A stretch of DNA of 53,045 nt from Hirudo medicinalis (taxonomy: Eukaryota; Annelida; Clitellata; Hirudinida; Hirudinidae): contig MPNW01000275.1 of the NCBI GenBank assembly GCA_011800805.1, positions 3,319 through 56,363 of the forward strand, in the 5' to 3' direction. Made by a program: the position numbers and the translations under genes. Below, piece by piece: positions 25,272-39,800 of the stretch. Each line of letters opens with the position of its first letter. The first letter of the stretch is position 1. Below the pieces are notes generated by a model. The model had not been told where the DNA came from and ran no database searches. It worked only from the letters and a program-made list of their open reading frames with translations.

Positions 25272-26204
25272 ATGTTAACGAATATGTCGAAATCGAGGAA
25301 CTTAGGAATATATCTCTGCTGTGCTCTTGCTCTGTTACTCTATCATGTTGATGGAGAAAGCTGCCCGAACGGAACATTTTGTGATCCTCCGCCTTCATTG
25401 ACTCTCGACGCTTCCAGTCCTGTGATTGTTAGCGCCAGCAGTTTTTGTAATGGTTCCTTTTTTCTGGGCGACAAAACACTTCCATGTGATCCTCCAGATA
25501 AACAGTTATCAATCTGAGGGATAAGATAGTAAATTCCCTTGGTATTTCTGAGGGTGTTTATGGCACATACTGGATCTCGGCCTTGACAATGAATACTATT
25601 GATAAAACTTATAGAGAAGAGTCAATTATTGTAAACTTCACAAACACATTCCTCATAACTGGAATTAAGATAATCTTTTCAACACCTGACAATCTAGCTA
25701 ATGATATGAGACCTAGATCAATGGAGATTCAGGGTTTTGTTGGGAGTACTTGGCAAACCTGGAAATATCTTGATGTAGATTGCTCTGGCAAGGATCCCTG
25801 TGAAACTCGGAACTCATCCAGTGGTGGTGGTGGTGAATATTCCATGGTAAATTAATGTTTTCAAAGTGTAATCTTCTTAGTCAAGTAATAAGTAACTTAA
25901 AGTAATAAAGCAACTTGCAATAACCAATTAATAATAATGGCTAAGCATTTCGTGACAGATAGTAACCGATCATGTTGCATCGAGTAACATTAGATATTTC
26001 CAGGTGGGGTTTATTCCTTCTGAGTACTCGGACTTGGACGAGGACGAGACGCTCCAAATGTCGTACATGGCTTCTGCTGTGCAGTTCAAGTTTAAGATGC
26101 CAGCAATAACAAATAATGAGAATTTGTCCTACTACACCGTGTCAGATATAGACATTCAGTATAGATGTGCATGCTATGGACATGCTTCTCAATGCAATGG
26201 CGCT
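25272..26204 (+). other. Laminin exons 1-2: signal peptide and LN (domain VI)
   Basis: Exon 1 is 25272-25846 and exon 2 is 26004-26204. Signal peptide: LGIYLCCALALLLYHVDG. The LN domain has a Cys-Pro-Pro start (FCDPPPS), then VIVSASSFC, YGTYWISALTM and ITGIKIIFSTP. It continues with WQTWKYLDVDC and ends YYTVSDIDIQYRCACYGHAS, where the first LE begins; this is where LN meets LE in all chains. LN domains polymerise laminin networks. Sequence is divergent. The frame changes between CDPPDK (frame of 25272) and VINLRDK (frame of 25583) with no consensus intron around the join. Confidence 0.8.
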
Positions 26205-29200
26205 GTTAGTAATTTGTGGAATAACAAACGTCATGCCTTGATAATTTTTGTAACAATTTATCTATGATTTCCAAGACTGGAGTTTGTCAGTGCCAACACA
26301 ACACTGCTGGTAACAACTGTGAGATATGTCTGCCTCTGTACAACAACGTCAGTTGGCAAATGGCCACACCTACAAGTGCATTCCAGTGTCAAGGTATCAA
26401 AGTTGAAGTGTGAAGTTTTTGATTGATAGAAGTGCTGGTCATGAAATATTTAGATTTTTTAATCTTATGTTTAGAGTAATTCCAAATTGGACTCATGTAA
26501 CTTAGTAATCACGGTTTAATTTATGTAGTTCGTAACTTCAGGAGAGCTTGTCTCTTACGATGCAATTTTGTGTAATTTTCTTTGAATTGATAACTATTGT
26601 ATTGAAGTTGCACGACAACAATGTTTACGTGCCGGCGAATAAGTATTAATAAATAGCCAATGAAAACAATTGCATTTGTTTATTATGCATCACCACTATT
26701 CATCGTGCTCCACTGCAGTGTGCAACTGCAACAACAGGGGTACTTCGTGCGAATACAACGACATCGACACGAGTGCTTCCTGCACCGGGTGCCTCCATGG
26801 AACTTCGGGCAAATACTGCGAGAACTGTGCCCCCGGTTACTATTTCAACCCGGTCGGAAATGCTTCTGCCACCTCGGCCAGCAATTGCACGGGTGGGTGT
26901 GACCTTTGATCTTGATGGCTTGAAGGCTTGAATGAGATGTTTTAATGTTTTGCAAAGTGACTAGATGTGAGACTAGATATTTATTGGCCTGGTCATTTCA
27001 AGTTCTGGTGATATTTCCCTATTATCACCGAAATTGATTGCTTGTAATATTTATTTTTTTATTTAATAGAAGCCCACTTTTCAATTTTTGTCTGTAAAGT
27101 TATGTCATTGCAACTATTACTCATTATGAATTGATTTGTTTAAAGCAATTTCCAATTGATTCTGATGGGAATTAAATTATTTTTTCCAGGATTTGATGGC
27201 AGTACGACCAAACGTGAGATGTTGACAGTATTTGTATTGTGTGTCGTGTTGTTGTGGTAGCATGCATGGTTATGTCATGCATGGTTAATGTTTGTGTTGT
27301 CAGACGATGTTTTAACCTCCTGTTTTGTTTCTGTAGCATACAACTGCTTCGATGTCTGCATACGTGAGTTGTCAATTCATTGGTTGTTACCCGCGATCGT
27401 TATTATTGTCACATTCATTCAGTAATGTTGGTGACGATGATGACGACGACGACGATGATACTACTACTGCTAATAATAATAATAATAATAACAATAATAA
27501 TAATAATACTTAACAATAATAATAATAATAATAATTTTTATTCACTACTTTCATTTGCATCCATCCATCCATCCGTTATGACTTAGATAACCAGCGATAA
27601 TCTCTAGCCAGAAGTACAATTAAAAAGATTGTTATTGCAGAATATTAATGCAAGTCGCAAATAAGAGAGTGTTGGATATTAGAATTTCCATGCATACTTA
27701 TAATTCCCAGTTTAAGTAGGCTAGAATATATTTTTGTTATTTTTATTATTAATTATCAATATTTTTCAGCCTGCAACTGCAGCACAGTTGGCACGTACAA
27801 TAATGGCTCCTCTTGCGACTCCAGCGGTCAGTGCCAGTGCAAGTCGAGGGTCACAGGTCGCATTTGTGACACTTGTGCTGATGGAAGCTACAACCTCTCG
27901 CCTCTCGCGCCCGAAGGTTGTTCAGGTAAGTGAAGTAAGAAGACAAATGAAGTTGTTTTGCTAATGCAAAATATATCGGGAATTTCTGATTTTTATTCTG
28001 ATTGAGTGATCAATAATCTTTTGTTTGTCGATATTGTTTTTTTTTTTTGGAGTTTGGAGTGTTTACTGTATTTTGATATTCACTTTGTGTTTTTTTATAC
28101 TTTTTGATATTCACTGTTATGCTTTTGAAAACTAAAATATTCAGAACATTTAAAGCAAAATTTTAAATACTCAAATGAAGAATGTTTTATTCCTTCTTGA
28201 GATACATTGTGCAAATTAAAGTTCTTTCTTATAAAGAAATCATTAATAATCGCCCCACAATTTATTTTCCAGGATGCGACTGTGAGGTCATGGGAATTAT
28301 TACGTGCGACAAGACAAATGGCACTTGTACTTGCAAGAACAACACCTCAGGAGTTAGATGTGACACTTGCAAGGCATGACAACCACTTTAACCTAGCTAC
28401 AATAAACAATAATTTAGAAATACTAGTAATTATAAATATGTCTATGAAAGTAATGGTTTCAGATTATGTCTAGCTTACTCATAACAACAACATTCAACAG
28501 CCTGGCTACTTCAATCTGAGTTTGAGCAACCCTGAAGGCTGTTCTTTTTGTGACTGTGATGTGGGTGCTTCCGCAAGTAGAGTGTGTGACGGCTCGGGGT
28601 CGTGCCAGTGCAAAAGCTTCACCACGTCGAGAACTTGCGGCTCGACTGTAGGCGGCTACTTCGGTCCCCGACTGGATTTCTACACGTTCGACGCCGAATA
28701 TTTTGCCAACGTCGCGGTTGGTATTTTGTTTTCGATTGTGATCGGTGTCAGCGGAGGAGTCGTCTTTCGTTTGTTTTGTTGGGGATTTGAAAAGGTTTTA
28801 GAATCAAGATTGTAAACTTTGACGATCGCAAAGAATTCCATTTAATTTCTAGAAAATTCTTAGTGATTTGAAAATAAGTTTTTTGCTCAAGCTCAAATGT
28901 TACTTTTAACAGTTTCGTGCTTCTGTCATTATTCTGAAATGTAGGTGAAACGAGTAGGCATTATTCTTTTCCTCTACCAGGGTGGTAACATTGTCGAAAG
29001 AGTGGGTGGTGGAAGTGAGGGATCCACCTTCACAGGGAGAGGGTTTCTGAGTGTCATCCCCCCTGCAAATTTGAACTTCACCGCAAGGGTGTTGTCGTCA
29101 GCCCTGTATCAGGTGGTCCTGAGATATGAGGTCAGAAACGAATTCATAAGTAGTTTGATTGCATGATTTTGAATAATTTAAATTTTATTCATTAAATTAC

Positions 29201-29210
29201 TATTTCAGCC

Positions 29211-29241
<31 letters not shown>

Positions 29242-32200
29242 TATTATTAATTATCATTATTATTATTATTATTACATGCTTGAGAAAATGATAATTAGAT
29301 GAATTACACTTACAGAGCAGCTTGACTACTGACGTCACAGTAGTTGTGACACCATCGGCCATCAACAGTGGTTCAACAGGTCCCCTAGCAATATCGATCA
29401 ACGATCCTGTTTGTCCCAATTCAACAGCAGCTGTCACTCTCTCTGGACCAATCACCGTCAAGGACAGCTCGGGTAGCCGACAGATTCTGAGGAAATGCGT
29501 ACAAGATTTGAAGCAGCATTGATTAGTTCCCAATCAGGCCAAATGTCCATTTTACAGAAATTACTTTTAAGGCTTTGTTGAGATTCAGCAACTAAGTTTT
29601 CACATTGCAAATGTAAAAGTTTGGCGACTGAAAAGATATCTGTTTGTGTTTGATGACTAAAAAAGATGTCAAGTGACTGTTATTCATCACCGACAGGATT
29701 CACCCGGCTGGTCGGATCAATTTGTCTCGCCACGGGTGTCAACTATGACGTGAAACTCAGTGTTCCACCCGCCCGATCGGGTGGCCTGGGAAGCAGCATC
29801 CTCCTTGATTCCGTTCGATTCTTTTAATTTCTTTATTCTCTTTTCATTTTAATTCGAGGTATTTAATTATTTTTATCATCATTTTCATTGTTTTGTTTTG
29901 TTTTGTTTGTCCTTTAAAAGTAATTGTTCAAGATTTAGTAAGAATGAAATTCATTCTGTGCCTATCCGTGCCTTGCAGGTCGTCTTCTTCCCCAGCATTG
30001 AAAATCTGACCTCGTACGTGGCCGGCAACGACTCCACAAAAGCTCGAATGAGGCAGTGTTTTGAGGCCGACATGGTTGTTTCCAGTGCCAACAGGACCGC
30101 CCTTGGATGCCCAGCCATCGATTACTCGCTCATGATCGACCTTGGTGGTCAAGCTTATGGTGATTTTAATTAAGTTTATTTTGAAATTGCAAACAAACTT
30201 GATATATTTAATATTTTTTTTTTTAGAAAATGCAATAAAGTGATTCTTTTAATTCTGATATTTTCCGAAAAGCTAGTTACTTTTATTGATTTACTCATCG
30301 ATTCTGCATTTTGTTGTTTATCAATGCTTCGTTTCCTAAGAAATGACAAATTGAGACTTCGAGAGAACACAAGAAAAATGATGAATAAGTTGGGATGACC
30401 TGAGTCATCTTCAATGTGTGCTACCTTTTCATCTGTCGACTGATTAATGCTATGCACATGGCGCCATAGACATTTATTATTACTATTATTATTATTATTG
30501 TTACTAATATTATTATTTGTTGTAGTAACTATCATGATTTCTGTGAGACTCATGTGATACTTTCCTATTACAAAGCCCACTCATTCATTAAATATAAATT
30601 AAAATTATTATTACTGTTATTATAATACTATAATTAATTATTCAGCCTGCAACTGTGATGCAGTGGGCAGTTACAACCAAAGCTGTTCGTCCGTCGGGGG
30701 TCAGTGCCCGTGCAAGCCCAACGTCTTCCTGAGAAACTGCTCGCAATGTTCGGTCAACAGTTACAGATTCAGTCTTGAAGGATGTCTCGGTGGGAGATGA
30801 ATTGTATTCTAATATTCGTGGGGAGTGAATAAAAATTTCAATGTTGTTGATTTTCGGTCCAACGCTGGAATGATCGAATTATGATATAGATGGATTAAAT
30901 TATATCGAATTGTTGGACACGTTACTGATTTGATTTTTGTTTCTAGAAATCACTTGCGACCTAAGGGAATAAATAATTTATTTTATGAATAAATTAGCTT
31001 AATTTTTTAATTAAGACCAGATGAATTATTAGCCAATTACCAATTCGTGATCACATTTTATTTGCAAAGTATCAATTGTCGTGAACATGTCCTCATTTCC
31101 ATTGAGAATGTGATTACTAAGAGTAAACTAAAAGTTCATTTTGTTGACAGCTTGTGCCTGCCACCCCAACGCTTCCATGACGTTGAAATGCAATGAAAAT
31201 GGAACCTGCCAGTGCAAGGCGAACGTCACCGGGGAGAAATGCGACCGATGCATCGACAAGCATTTTGGACTGACCACTGGTACATGGATTGAGATTGTCA
31301 CTATCATTTTTCTTTTGTGAGAAATTTGAGTTCGTTTAAATTAACTCCAAGCAATTATTGCAAACGACAAGTTGTTACGAATAGTGAGCTATTACGTTGG
31401 AAAAATGTATAAATAAACTCTGGCGAGTCCGAAACATTTGAAGAATGTTCTGAATGTCGTCGTGGCACATTTTCAGGTGCAGGCTGTCAGCCATGCCAAT
31501 GTTCTGGATCGTACGTCGTCAACGACTCTTGCCTCGACAACGGGCAGTGCTTCTGCAAGCCTGGCATTTCAGGCATTAAGTGTACCAGCTGTGCTTCAGG
31601 GTACGATGTCTTGGAATGCATGTCTTTTTTATACTTTCCCAGGTCTGATTTAATTAAACATGGTTTGAGGCAATATTTCTAACCAAGGATTAGACGAAAA
31701 ATTGACCATGTAATTAAGTGATTTTATTTATAAATTTGTATATTTCAGGTATTACGGACTGACCAGCTTAGGCTGTAGTTCATGCAATTGTAATCTTCAG
31801 GGGAGTCAGGCCTCATTTTGCGACCCTGTCAGTGGTACGTGCGCCTGTAAAACGCAGGTCGCTGGATTCTTCTGTGATTCCTGCAAACCAGGTTAGAGTT
31901 GGTTTAGCAAGTTGCCATGTCGTGTTCATCTTTATCCAATTACCGATGCAACTTTCATATTTTGTAATTACATGATTGTTGTATTGATCACTGAATTGTA
32001 ATTCGACGTCGAGAACATATTAAAACATTTCCTTCAAATTTATTTCAGGGTATTTTGGGCTCGGTCCTTACAGCAGCGAGGGCTGCATGAAGTGCCATTG
32101 CAGTGGAGTGTCACAAAACTGCACATCTGCTCCAGATTGGTGAGAAGTCTCAATCAAATGTTTTATTTGGAAATAATCGAGCTGGATGCAGTCGTGCGTT

Positions 32201-33168
32201 GAAAAGAAAGAAACAGGCGAAAATGCATGAATTAAAAGAAATAGGCAAATTCAAAATGTTTTCAAGATGCAAGCAGCTGGTGATGACATTTTAATGCTTT
32301 TAAGGATAATCCTCAATACTAAAATCATGTCAATCAACTATTTCTTTATAATATGCCGGTCAAAGATGCTATTAATTGTACGTTACAAGTTATGTTCGAT
32401 TCTCACGACATGAACATGAATATCACTCCAGGTATCAGGCTGTTTCGATATCAAAGCCATCTCTTGGCTCCTCCATCCCATTTGAGGAATCATGGACAGG
32501 TGTGACTCAGAATGGCAGTTCTGTGCCTGTTAACTTCGGTTCAACTCTTGTTATCCCAGAGTAAGGAAACGTTCGACTTGAGTCAAGAATTAAAAATAAA
32601 AATGTAAAAAAAATATTAATAGTTTTTGTTTTTACATATTTTATATGTTACATTAAATAATAATAATAAATAATGCCTACATTGATATTACAATAAATGT
32701 TATCTATAAATAACCTCTACCAAAATGTGTTCCTCAAGTGTGTTCTGGCAAATCACCAATACCGATGGAACGGAAACGCCACTTTACTTTGCCTCTCCAA
32801 AGAGGTGTTCTGCAGAGACATGCTTCAATGGTTTCAAGGCATCCTCCTATGCACAGTGGCTGAATATAACTCTTATGTTCAACCAGTACCCACCCTCGGC
32901 TCCACCGGGTCCCCTGATGACCCCCTTTCCTTCCTACCCAGACGGTGACGTCATCATTAGAGGCGAAGGTGTCAACTACTTCCTCACGACGTCGCTCAAC
33001 GTGTCGTCGGCTCAACCTACGACTTACAGAGTAATGTTTTGTTTACCTCATTGTAGTGACGGTGAGCATTGTAGTGGGTTTGAGATAATAATAATAATAA
33101 TAATAATAAAAATTAATAATAATAATAATAATAATAACATTAATAATAACAATAAAAGTAACAGTAAC

Positions 33169-33212
<44 letters not shown>

Positions 33213-33862
33213 TAACAATAACATCTGCACAGATCATGATAAGCGAGTCGTACTGGCTCAAGAACGGCACTTCCACACACCCCAGCTACGACGAGATGAT
33301 ACAAGTCCTCTACAACATTCAGAGCATCTTGATAAGAGCCAAATTCTCCATAGTAGGATTATTCTTCTTTTTGAAGGCTCTTCGAGAATTTTGAGAAGGT
33401 CAACTCGATTACTTCCATGCAGAATAACGGGTCAACGACATCTTTGATCAACATCACCATGGGCTACGGGGTGAACGACCCTGCCTCTGACAAGGTCCCC
33501 CTGACTAACGTCGAACAATGCGTCTGCCCTCCCACTTATGAGGTGAGACAACGACACTTGTCATTCCAACCGATTGTAAGCTACCGCTGTGTTTTTAAAT
33601 TCTATCCTGATTGCTGAATCACTGATTAAAAGCAATTTATCTAATTAATTATTTTTTAATAAAAATATGGGTTTGATTGCTTATACGAATGATTGGTTTC
33701 AGATTCAGAGCTTCTCGCATCAAGAAATGATAATAACCACTAATTCTTAAGTGACGTGATGAGGCTATAAATTGGCAATTAAATCAGAAATTTATTTTAC
33801 TGGATTAAGTGCTTCTTAATAATGATAATAATAATAATGATGATGATGATGATGACGATGAC

Positions 33863-33896
<34 letters not shown>

Positions 33897-36800
33897 GTGA
33901 TGGTGATGATGATGGTGGTGGTGGTGATGCTGATGAAGTCGTAACATATTCAGACATAGCTTTCTCAAAGTCAAAGTTGCTGTAGATCTACTTTGACCGA
34001 TGCAGAGGTCAACTCATCGACTTTCACTTTCATTCTCAGGGTCAGTTTTGTGAATCCTGCTCGGCCGACTACACGAAGGTGAACGGCAAGTGCGTTCAGT
34101 GCACTTGCAACAACCACAAATTCCCGGGCACCACCTGCGACCCCAACACCGGGAAGTGCAACTGCACTCACAACACGCAGGGGGACCACTGCGACAAGTG
34201 CTTGCCCGGTTACTATGGGGATGCGACGACCAAGTTGCCAGGTGAATTGAATTTTAAGACTGAAATATAAACAGGATTCACCTGGTTGACCCATCACGTG
34301 ATGTTATGCGATGTTATGTGATGTTACATGATGTTACGTGATGTCATGTGTCATGTTATTTTACGTGATGCTATGTGATGCTATGTGCTGTTACATGATG
34401 CTATGTGATGTTATGTGGTTTTTGACATTTCTAGGCAGCTGCAAACCTTGCATGTGTCCTGGTAACGTGAACGATCCAAATGCTCTTGTCCATTCACCAA
34501 ATAAGAGCTGTAGCATCTCGGGATTATCCTTCGTCTGTGACTGTGAGAAAGGTTACTCGGGCAGCAGGTGCGATTCCTGTGGTTACGGTTACTATGGCAC
34601 TCCAGCCAACATGACGGTCATTATTCTTTGAAGAATATTGTGAATAGTACAAAACATTAATTAAATATTATTTTCAATTTATAATAAATCCATCCATCCA
34701 TCCATCCATCCATCCATCCATCTATACATTCATCCATCCATTCACGGCATTAATTAATGTTAATAACTTCGTAGCTGTGATTAAATTCCATTCTTCTGCT
34801 ACTACACCATGTGCTGCCATGGTCAATAATTATATTCACCATGTCTACCATGGCACCAGGTTGGTGGTGGAATGTGCCAACAGTGCAACTGTGGCGACAC
34901 CGTGGACTGCGATGGTGTCACAGGAGAATGTCGCAACTGCTCGGGCAACAAGATGGGCGTCGGATGCTCCCAATGCAAGCCCAAGTACTTCAGCCTTGAA
35001 CTTGTCGGCCCCTCTACAGTCTGTCAAGGTCACTGTTCATTACTATAGTTATCATAATTTGTAATGCACTGCATCAGCCTGAAACTCAATAAAAATCAAT
35101 GCGGGGATTGCACCAAGGTCGACAATCAGTTAAGCCAATTGCTAATTAGCTACTTGGTTAATAATATACAAAAATAGTAACAACAACAATAATAATAATA
35201 ATGACAACAATAATAACAATAATAATAATAATAATAATAATAACAATAACAATAATAATAATAATAATAATAACAACAACAATAATAATAATATATATTT
35301 CCATTCTTAAGATGTTTTTCATTTTTCCTGGTTTTCCCACCATTGACAGCCTGCACATGCAACGAAACTGGTTCATGGTCACCTTGTGACATCAACACTG
35401 GCAGATGCAATTGCAGGCCTGGCATCGATCCATCCACGAATTGTTCCTCGTGCTTGTCAGGATTCTTCAACTTTTCCAGCGCTGGTTGTACGAACTGTGG
35501 TTGCAATGTCCAGGGAACTGTGGATGGGAATGCCAACTGCTCGGTTTGCTGATTAATTCAAGAGTGTTTGGCGAATCCATGCGTTCGTTGCACGAAGAGT
35601 GCATTTTAGAGTGCTTGCATCGGTCTTTGTGTTGTGAACTTAGAATTAGATTTAGAATTAGATTTACCAAAGTGTGTCGAAGTGGTGCAAAATAAATTAA
35701 TTTATCACAATTATTTTATTAAAATAAGTTTTAACTATTACAATTCAATAACTTCAACGAATGAATCCAGTTTATTAAAAAAAACCTTTTGTGCCTTCAG
35801 ATCAACAATGAGTTGGATTATTTGAGTAATTGAAATATTCTCTTTTCAAGTTGACCGGGCAGTGTACTTGCAAAGCCAATTTTGTCGGGCTTAAGTGCGA
35901 TCAGTGCACAGATCAGAAGTATGGAGATGATTGCAACAGTGAGGAGCCATTTGCCCCTTTATTTTTGTTTCAGTTCAGTCTTTACCTTCATTGTTGAGGA
36001 TTTTATCGACGGTCTTGTCTTGCACGACCTCGCTTGCTCACTTGTATCTACTGAAATAAATAAATTTCAAGCAACAGTCATTCCATTAAGTCAGAATTTT
36101 TTGTTTATTCTGTTTTATAAACATTTTTTTTTGATTTATTCAGAAACTTCATTTCATTTGAGACCCTTAATTAAATTAGATTAAATTGTTTGCTTAGAAT
36201 CTGATGATCTCTTGAATCAGTTAACCGATTAACACACGAGAAAGCATGAAAATATGTCGCCGAGTTTTTAAGAAAGTTTTTCGTGTCGATGAGGTTTTTA
36301 AATCTTTTCCCAGCCAACTGCTCCTGCCTGGTCGACTACACCATCAATGGAAACAACAGCTGTACCAAGGGAGGCCAGTGTCAGTGCCTTGATGGTTATG
36401 GTGGTCATTCGTGCAACATATGCTCCGGAAATGGTTGGTCGTCACACAGTCTTTACGCCTGCACATGTGTGCTTTTATTCCAAAATTAGTATTTTAAAAT
36501 GAGAGCCCGTCTAAAAAAAAAGTTTGTTTTGGTCCAACGAAGATAGTAAGTAGCTGTAACTTGTGACGTGTACTTCGGCGAATAAAATTGCTCGTTTCAA
36601 AATGAATTGGCGCCAACGTCCAGTAAGATTTTGTTTCACTGATATTTATAAGATGTTGGTTTCAATGACTTAAGCTGAAATAACTTGCACAAATAAACTT
36701 GCCAATGAGAGCTTCTCGACCGTGCCATTCTTGACAAAGATTGTTTTGTATTGTATGTTTTTTTATGTATGTTTTCGTTTACAGAGTCTTTTGATGGCAT

Positions 36801-39800
36801 AACAACACTGCCAGAAGGTGATTTGAGTTTCATGAGATTCTCTGTTCTGACTTTAAATGCATTAAAACTGTTCTCCAATGACATAGCTTGATTAGAATGC
36901 ATTGTCAGAGCATTGCCAGTGCATTGCCATTCGTTTAAAGTAACATTCACAGTAAGATACAACTTGAAGATTTTCTGTCTGTTTCAGGAACTCACCCCAA
37001 CTGCACATCGTGCGGCCCATGTTTTAGAAGTTTAGCTGAGAGAGCAAGCATCCTCAACAAGAACCTGTCTGCTCTGCAATCACAAACATTGGATCTCATA
37101 CAAAAAAATTTTGGTAATGCGGCTATTCTCGGCTTGATTTAATCTGACTTTTTGCGATTGAAATTAAAAGATCGAATTAATAATTAAGTTTTAAAGGGAG
37201 CAATTAAGTTGAAAGAAGTTGATTTCATTGTTGATCATGTCTTGCAGCTGGCAAAGGAGTGTCAGAGTATGGCTGGAGACTGGAAGTCGTGTCGAGTCCT
37301 CTCAACGCTTCCGAGTCGAACATAAAAATGCTCAATGTTTTGAGAGACAACCTGACAAATACTCATTTTTATGATGTTAGACTTTGTTCTTTACTTTCCA
37401 TCTAGAAAAAAATGAGGCATGAAATAAAGTAAATAAAAGTAATTTTAATTGATTAGAATTAAATTATAAAATTGATTAAATATTAAGTAGATTAAATTAA
37501 AAAATTAAGAAGGTTTTCATTCATTCACAACTTATCTTTCATTCAAAGGTTCCCTCCCGACTGACGCAGCACGATTCCGATCTTCAAAATTTCCGTGCAA
37601 ACTGGACGAACCTGACGGCCCGTAACGGGTACTTGGATGGAGTCGACCAAAACAGTCTGGAGACCGGAGACCCCATCTACCCCTCCATTTCCCTTCCAAA
37701 CTTGAACATCACCTTCAATTCTGTGCGTAATAATCAGACCAACATGTTCTCGAGTGCCGAGACGGCTTACAACTCCATCGTGTCCTTGGACAAGCTCGTT
37801 CAAAACCAGCAGTTTGCCGTCGACGGACTGAAAGCCAGAGTTGAGTGAGTAGTTTCAGTGCTCTTGCGATTGCGAACGTGTGTAACGACTGATATTAATC
37901 CAGTGATTGTTACTTGTCTATTTATCTTTACAACCTTTGTGACATAATCAACATATCAGTTATTGGTGCTGATCACCTAATGCTAGTTTTGAGATCAGAG
38001 GCATGAATTATTCTAGGGCCGTCAACAGCACCATGAGCAGGTCCGATCAGAGCCTTGCGAATTCCTTGGACAGCATGGCTAGAATCAGCATACCAGATTT
38101 TCAATCGAAGTTGGACCTCGACGCCCGTCGAATGACGGACACCGGGAAGCTTGTCGACTCCCTCGGCAGTGACTTTGACACTGCTCAGTAAGTTGTCCTG
38201 CTGTTTTGCTACCTGACGTAATTGTTGGTGCTGAGTCAACGAGATCAGTTGATCACTTAGACGTATTTGCTATTCAACTGACACAATCCTGCTGGTTGTT
38301 TTTATTGAATTTTAAATAAAAGGTGTAAAGTCTGATTGCTTGGCTAATTAGATTCAAATTGTGCGGACGACAATGACATTCTATGTGGTTCTTCAGTTTA
38401 AATAGTTGATTCTAAATCTGGTTCTAAAATTGGTTGAGATTGTATGTTGATAACTGTTGGTACATTACATGAATTTACAACTTGACTAACACATTTACAC
38501 TTGACTAACTCAAGTAGGAAGCTTACCTTTGCACACCTTAAAACTTAAAATTTCACCATTAACTGACACCAGGTACTTTTTGGGCAACTCCATGAGCCTG
38601 CACAACATCTCAAAGACCCTTCTTGATGCCTCCATCAGTCAGTACAGCAGCTGGAATGCACAGCTCGGTAGTACAGGCAGTTTCCAGAATTATTCCACCT
38701 TGATCCTGAAGGCTGCCCAAGATGCTGCAAGCTCAGCATCTAGATATTGTGTTGGTCTCATGATAGTGATAGTATTAGTAATAATAATAATAGTAATAAT
38801 AATAATTTATTTCTTGAGTGAAATAATATTGTTGTTTGTTCTTATTTAAGCGATAAAATCAAATTGCGTCAGAAAGTCAGAACCAAACAAGTTAAACAAA
38901 TTCACTGTGGTTTCTTAGATTAATTATCAATAATCTTAAATTAATTATCAATACTCTTAAATTAATTATCAATACTCTTAAATTAATTATCAATACTCTT
39001 AAATTAATTATCAATACTCTTAAATTAATTATCATTATTCTTAAATTAATTATCATTATTCTTACATTAAATCAACAAAAGAAATGAATGTGACAGAAAT
39101 AGAATCTCCAAACATTATCATATAAATGGTTGTTTCAATTATACAACATAATATAGTTAATTCATTTATATATCAATTATATCAATAATTTGTCATTTAT
39201 TTATTTATAATTGTAATTATTAATTACAAATAATTATATTATAAAATTTCCAATGGAGAAAATTTTTTCCTGCAGAACTTAACTCAATCACTGAATGAAA
39301 GTATGACCACTGCCATCACCAACCTCTTCACTTCCAAGAAACAGATGGAGATGTCCAATCTGACAAATAACATCAACACTATGAATTCTATACTTTCGAC
39401 TAGTATCGATCAGTATTCCAGCAATGTGAGTCATGATGATGATGATGATGGCGATGACGACGGCGACGAAGATGATGAAATGTTAAAGTTAACATTTGCT
39501 AACTAGTGATTGGTTCTCTTGAGTCTTGCTGGTTACGTTTGAATGTAAATAATAACAAGGGAGCAATAACGAGAATAAAATTAACAGGTTAAATTAAAAT
39601 GATATAATCACTTTAGATCAAATCAGTCCAGTTCATTGAACAATGTTGTTGATGATCGAATCGAATTGAATACTTGTCTCCAATTGGTTTATATTATTTA
39701 ATCTTTCCGTCCGACGAAATTTATTCAACATCGAACGTGCTTTTGCAACCCAGGTAGGCCCGGTGATTCAATCGATAAATGCAGCCTCAGTTCAGCAGGA

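Noticed and set aside
33043..33276. Ile-, Leu- or Asn-rich frames on both strands
   Set aside because: They are translations of the (AAT)n microsatellite inside a laminin intron.
38919..39066. Regularly spaced repeats resembling a CRISPR array
   Set aside because: Units are contiguous with no unique spacers, and the locus is an animal intron.
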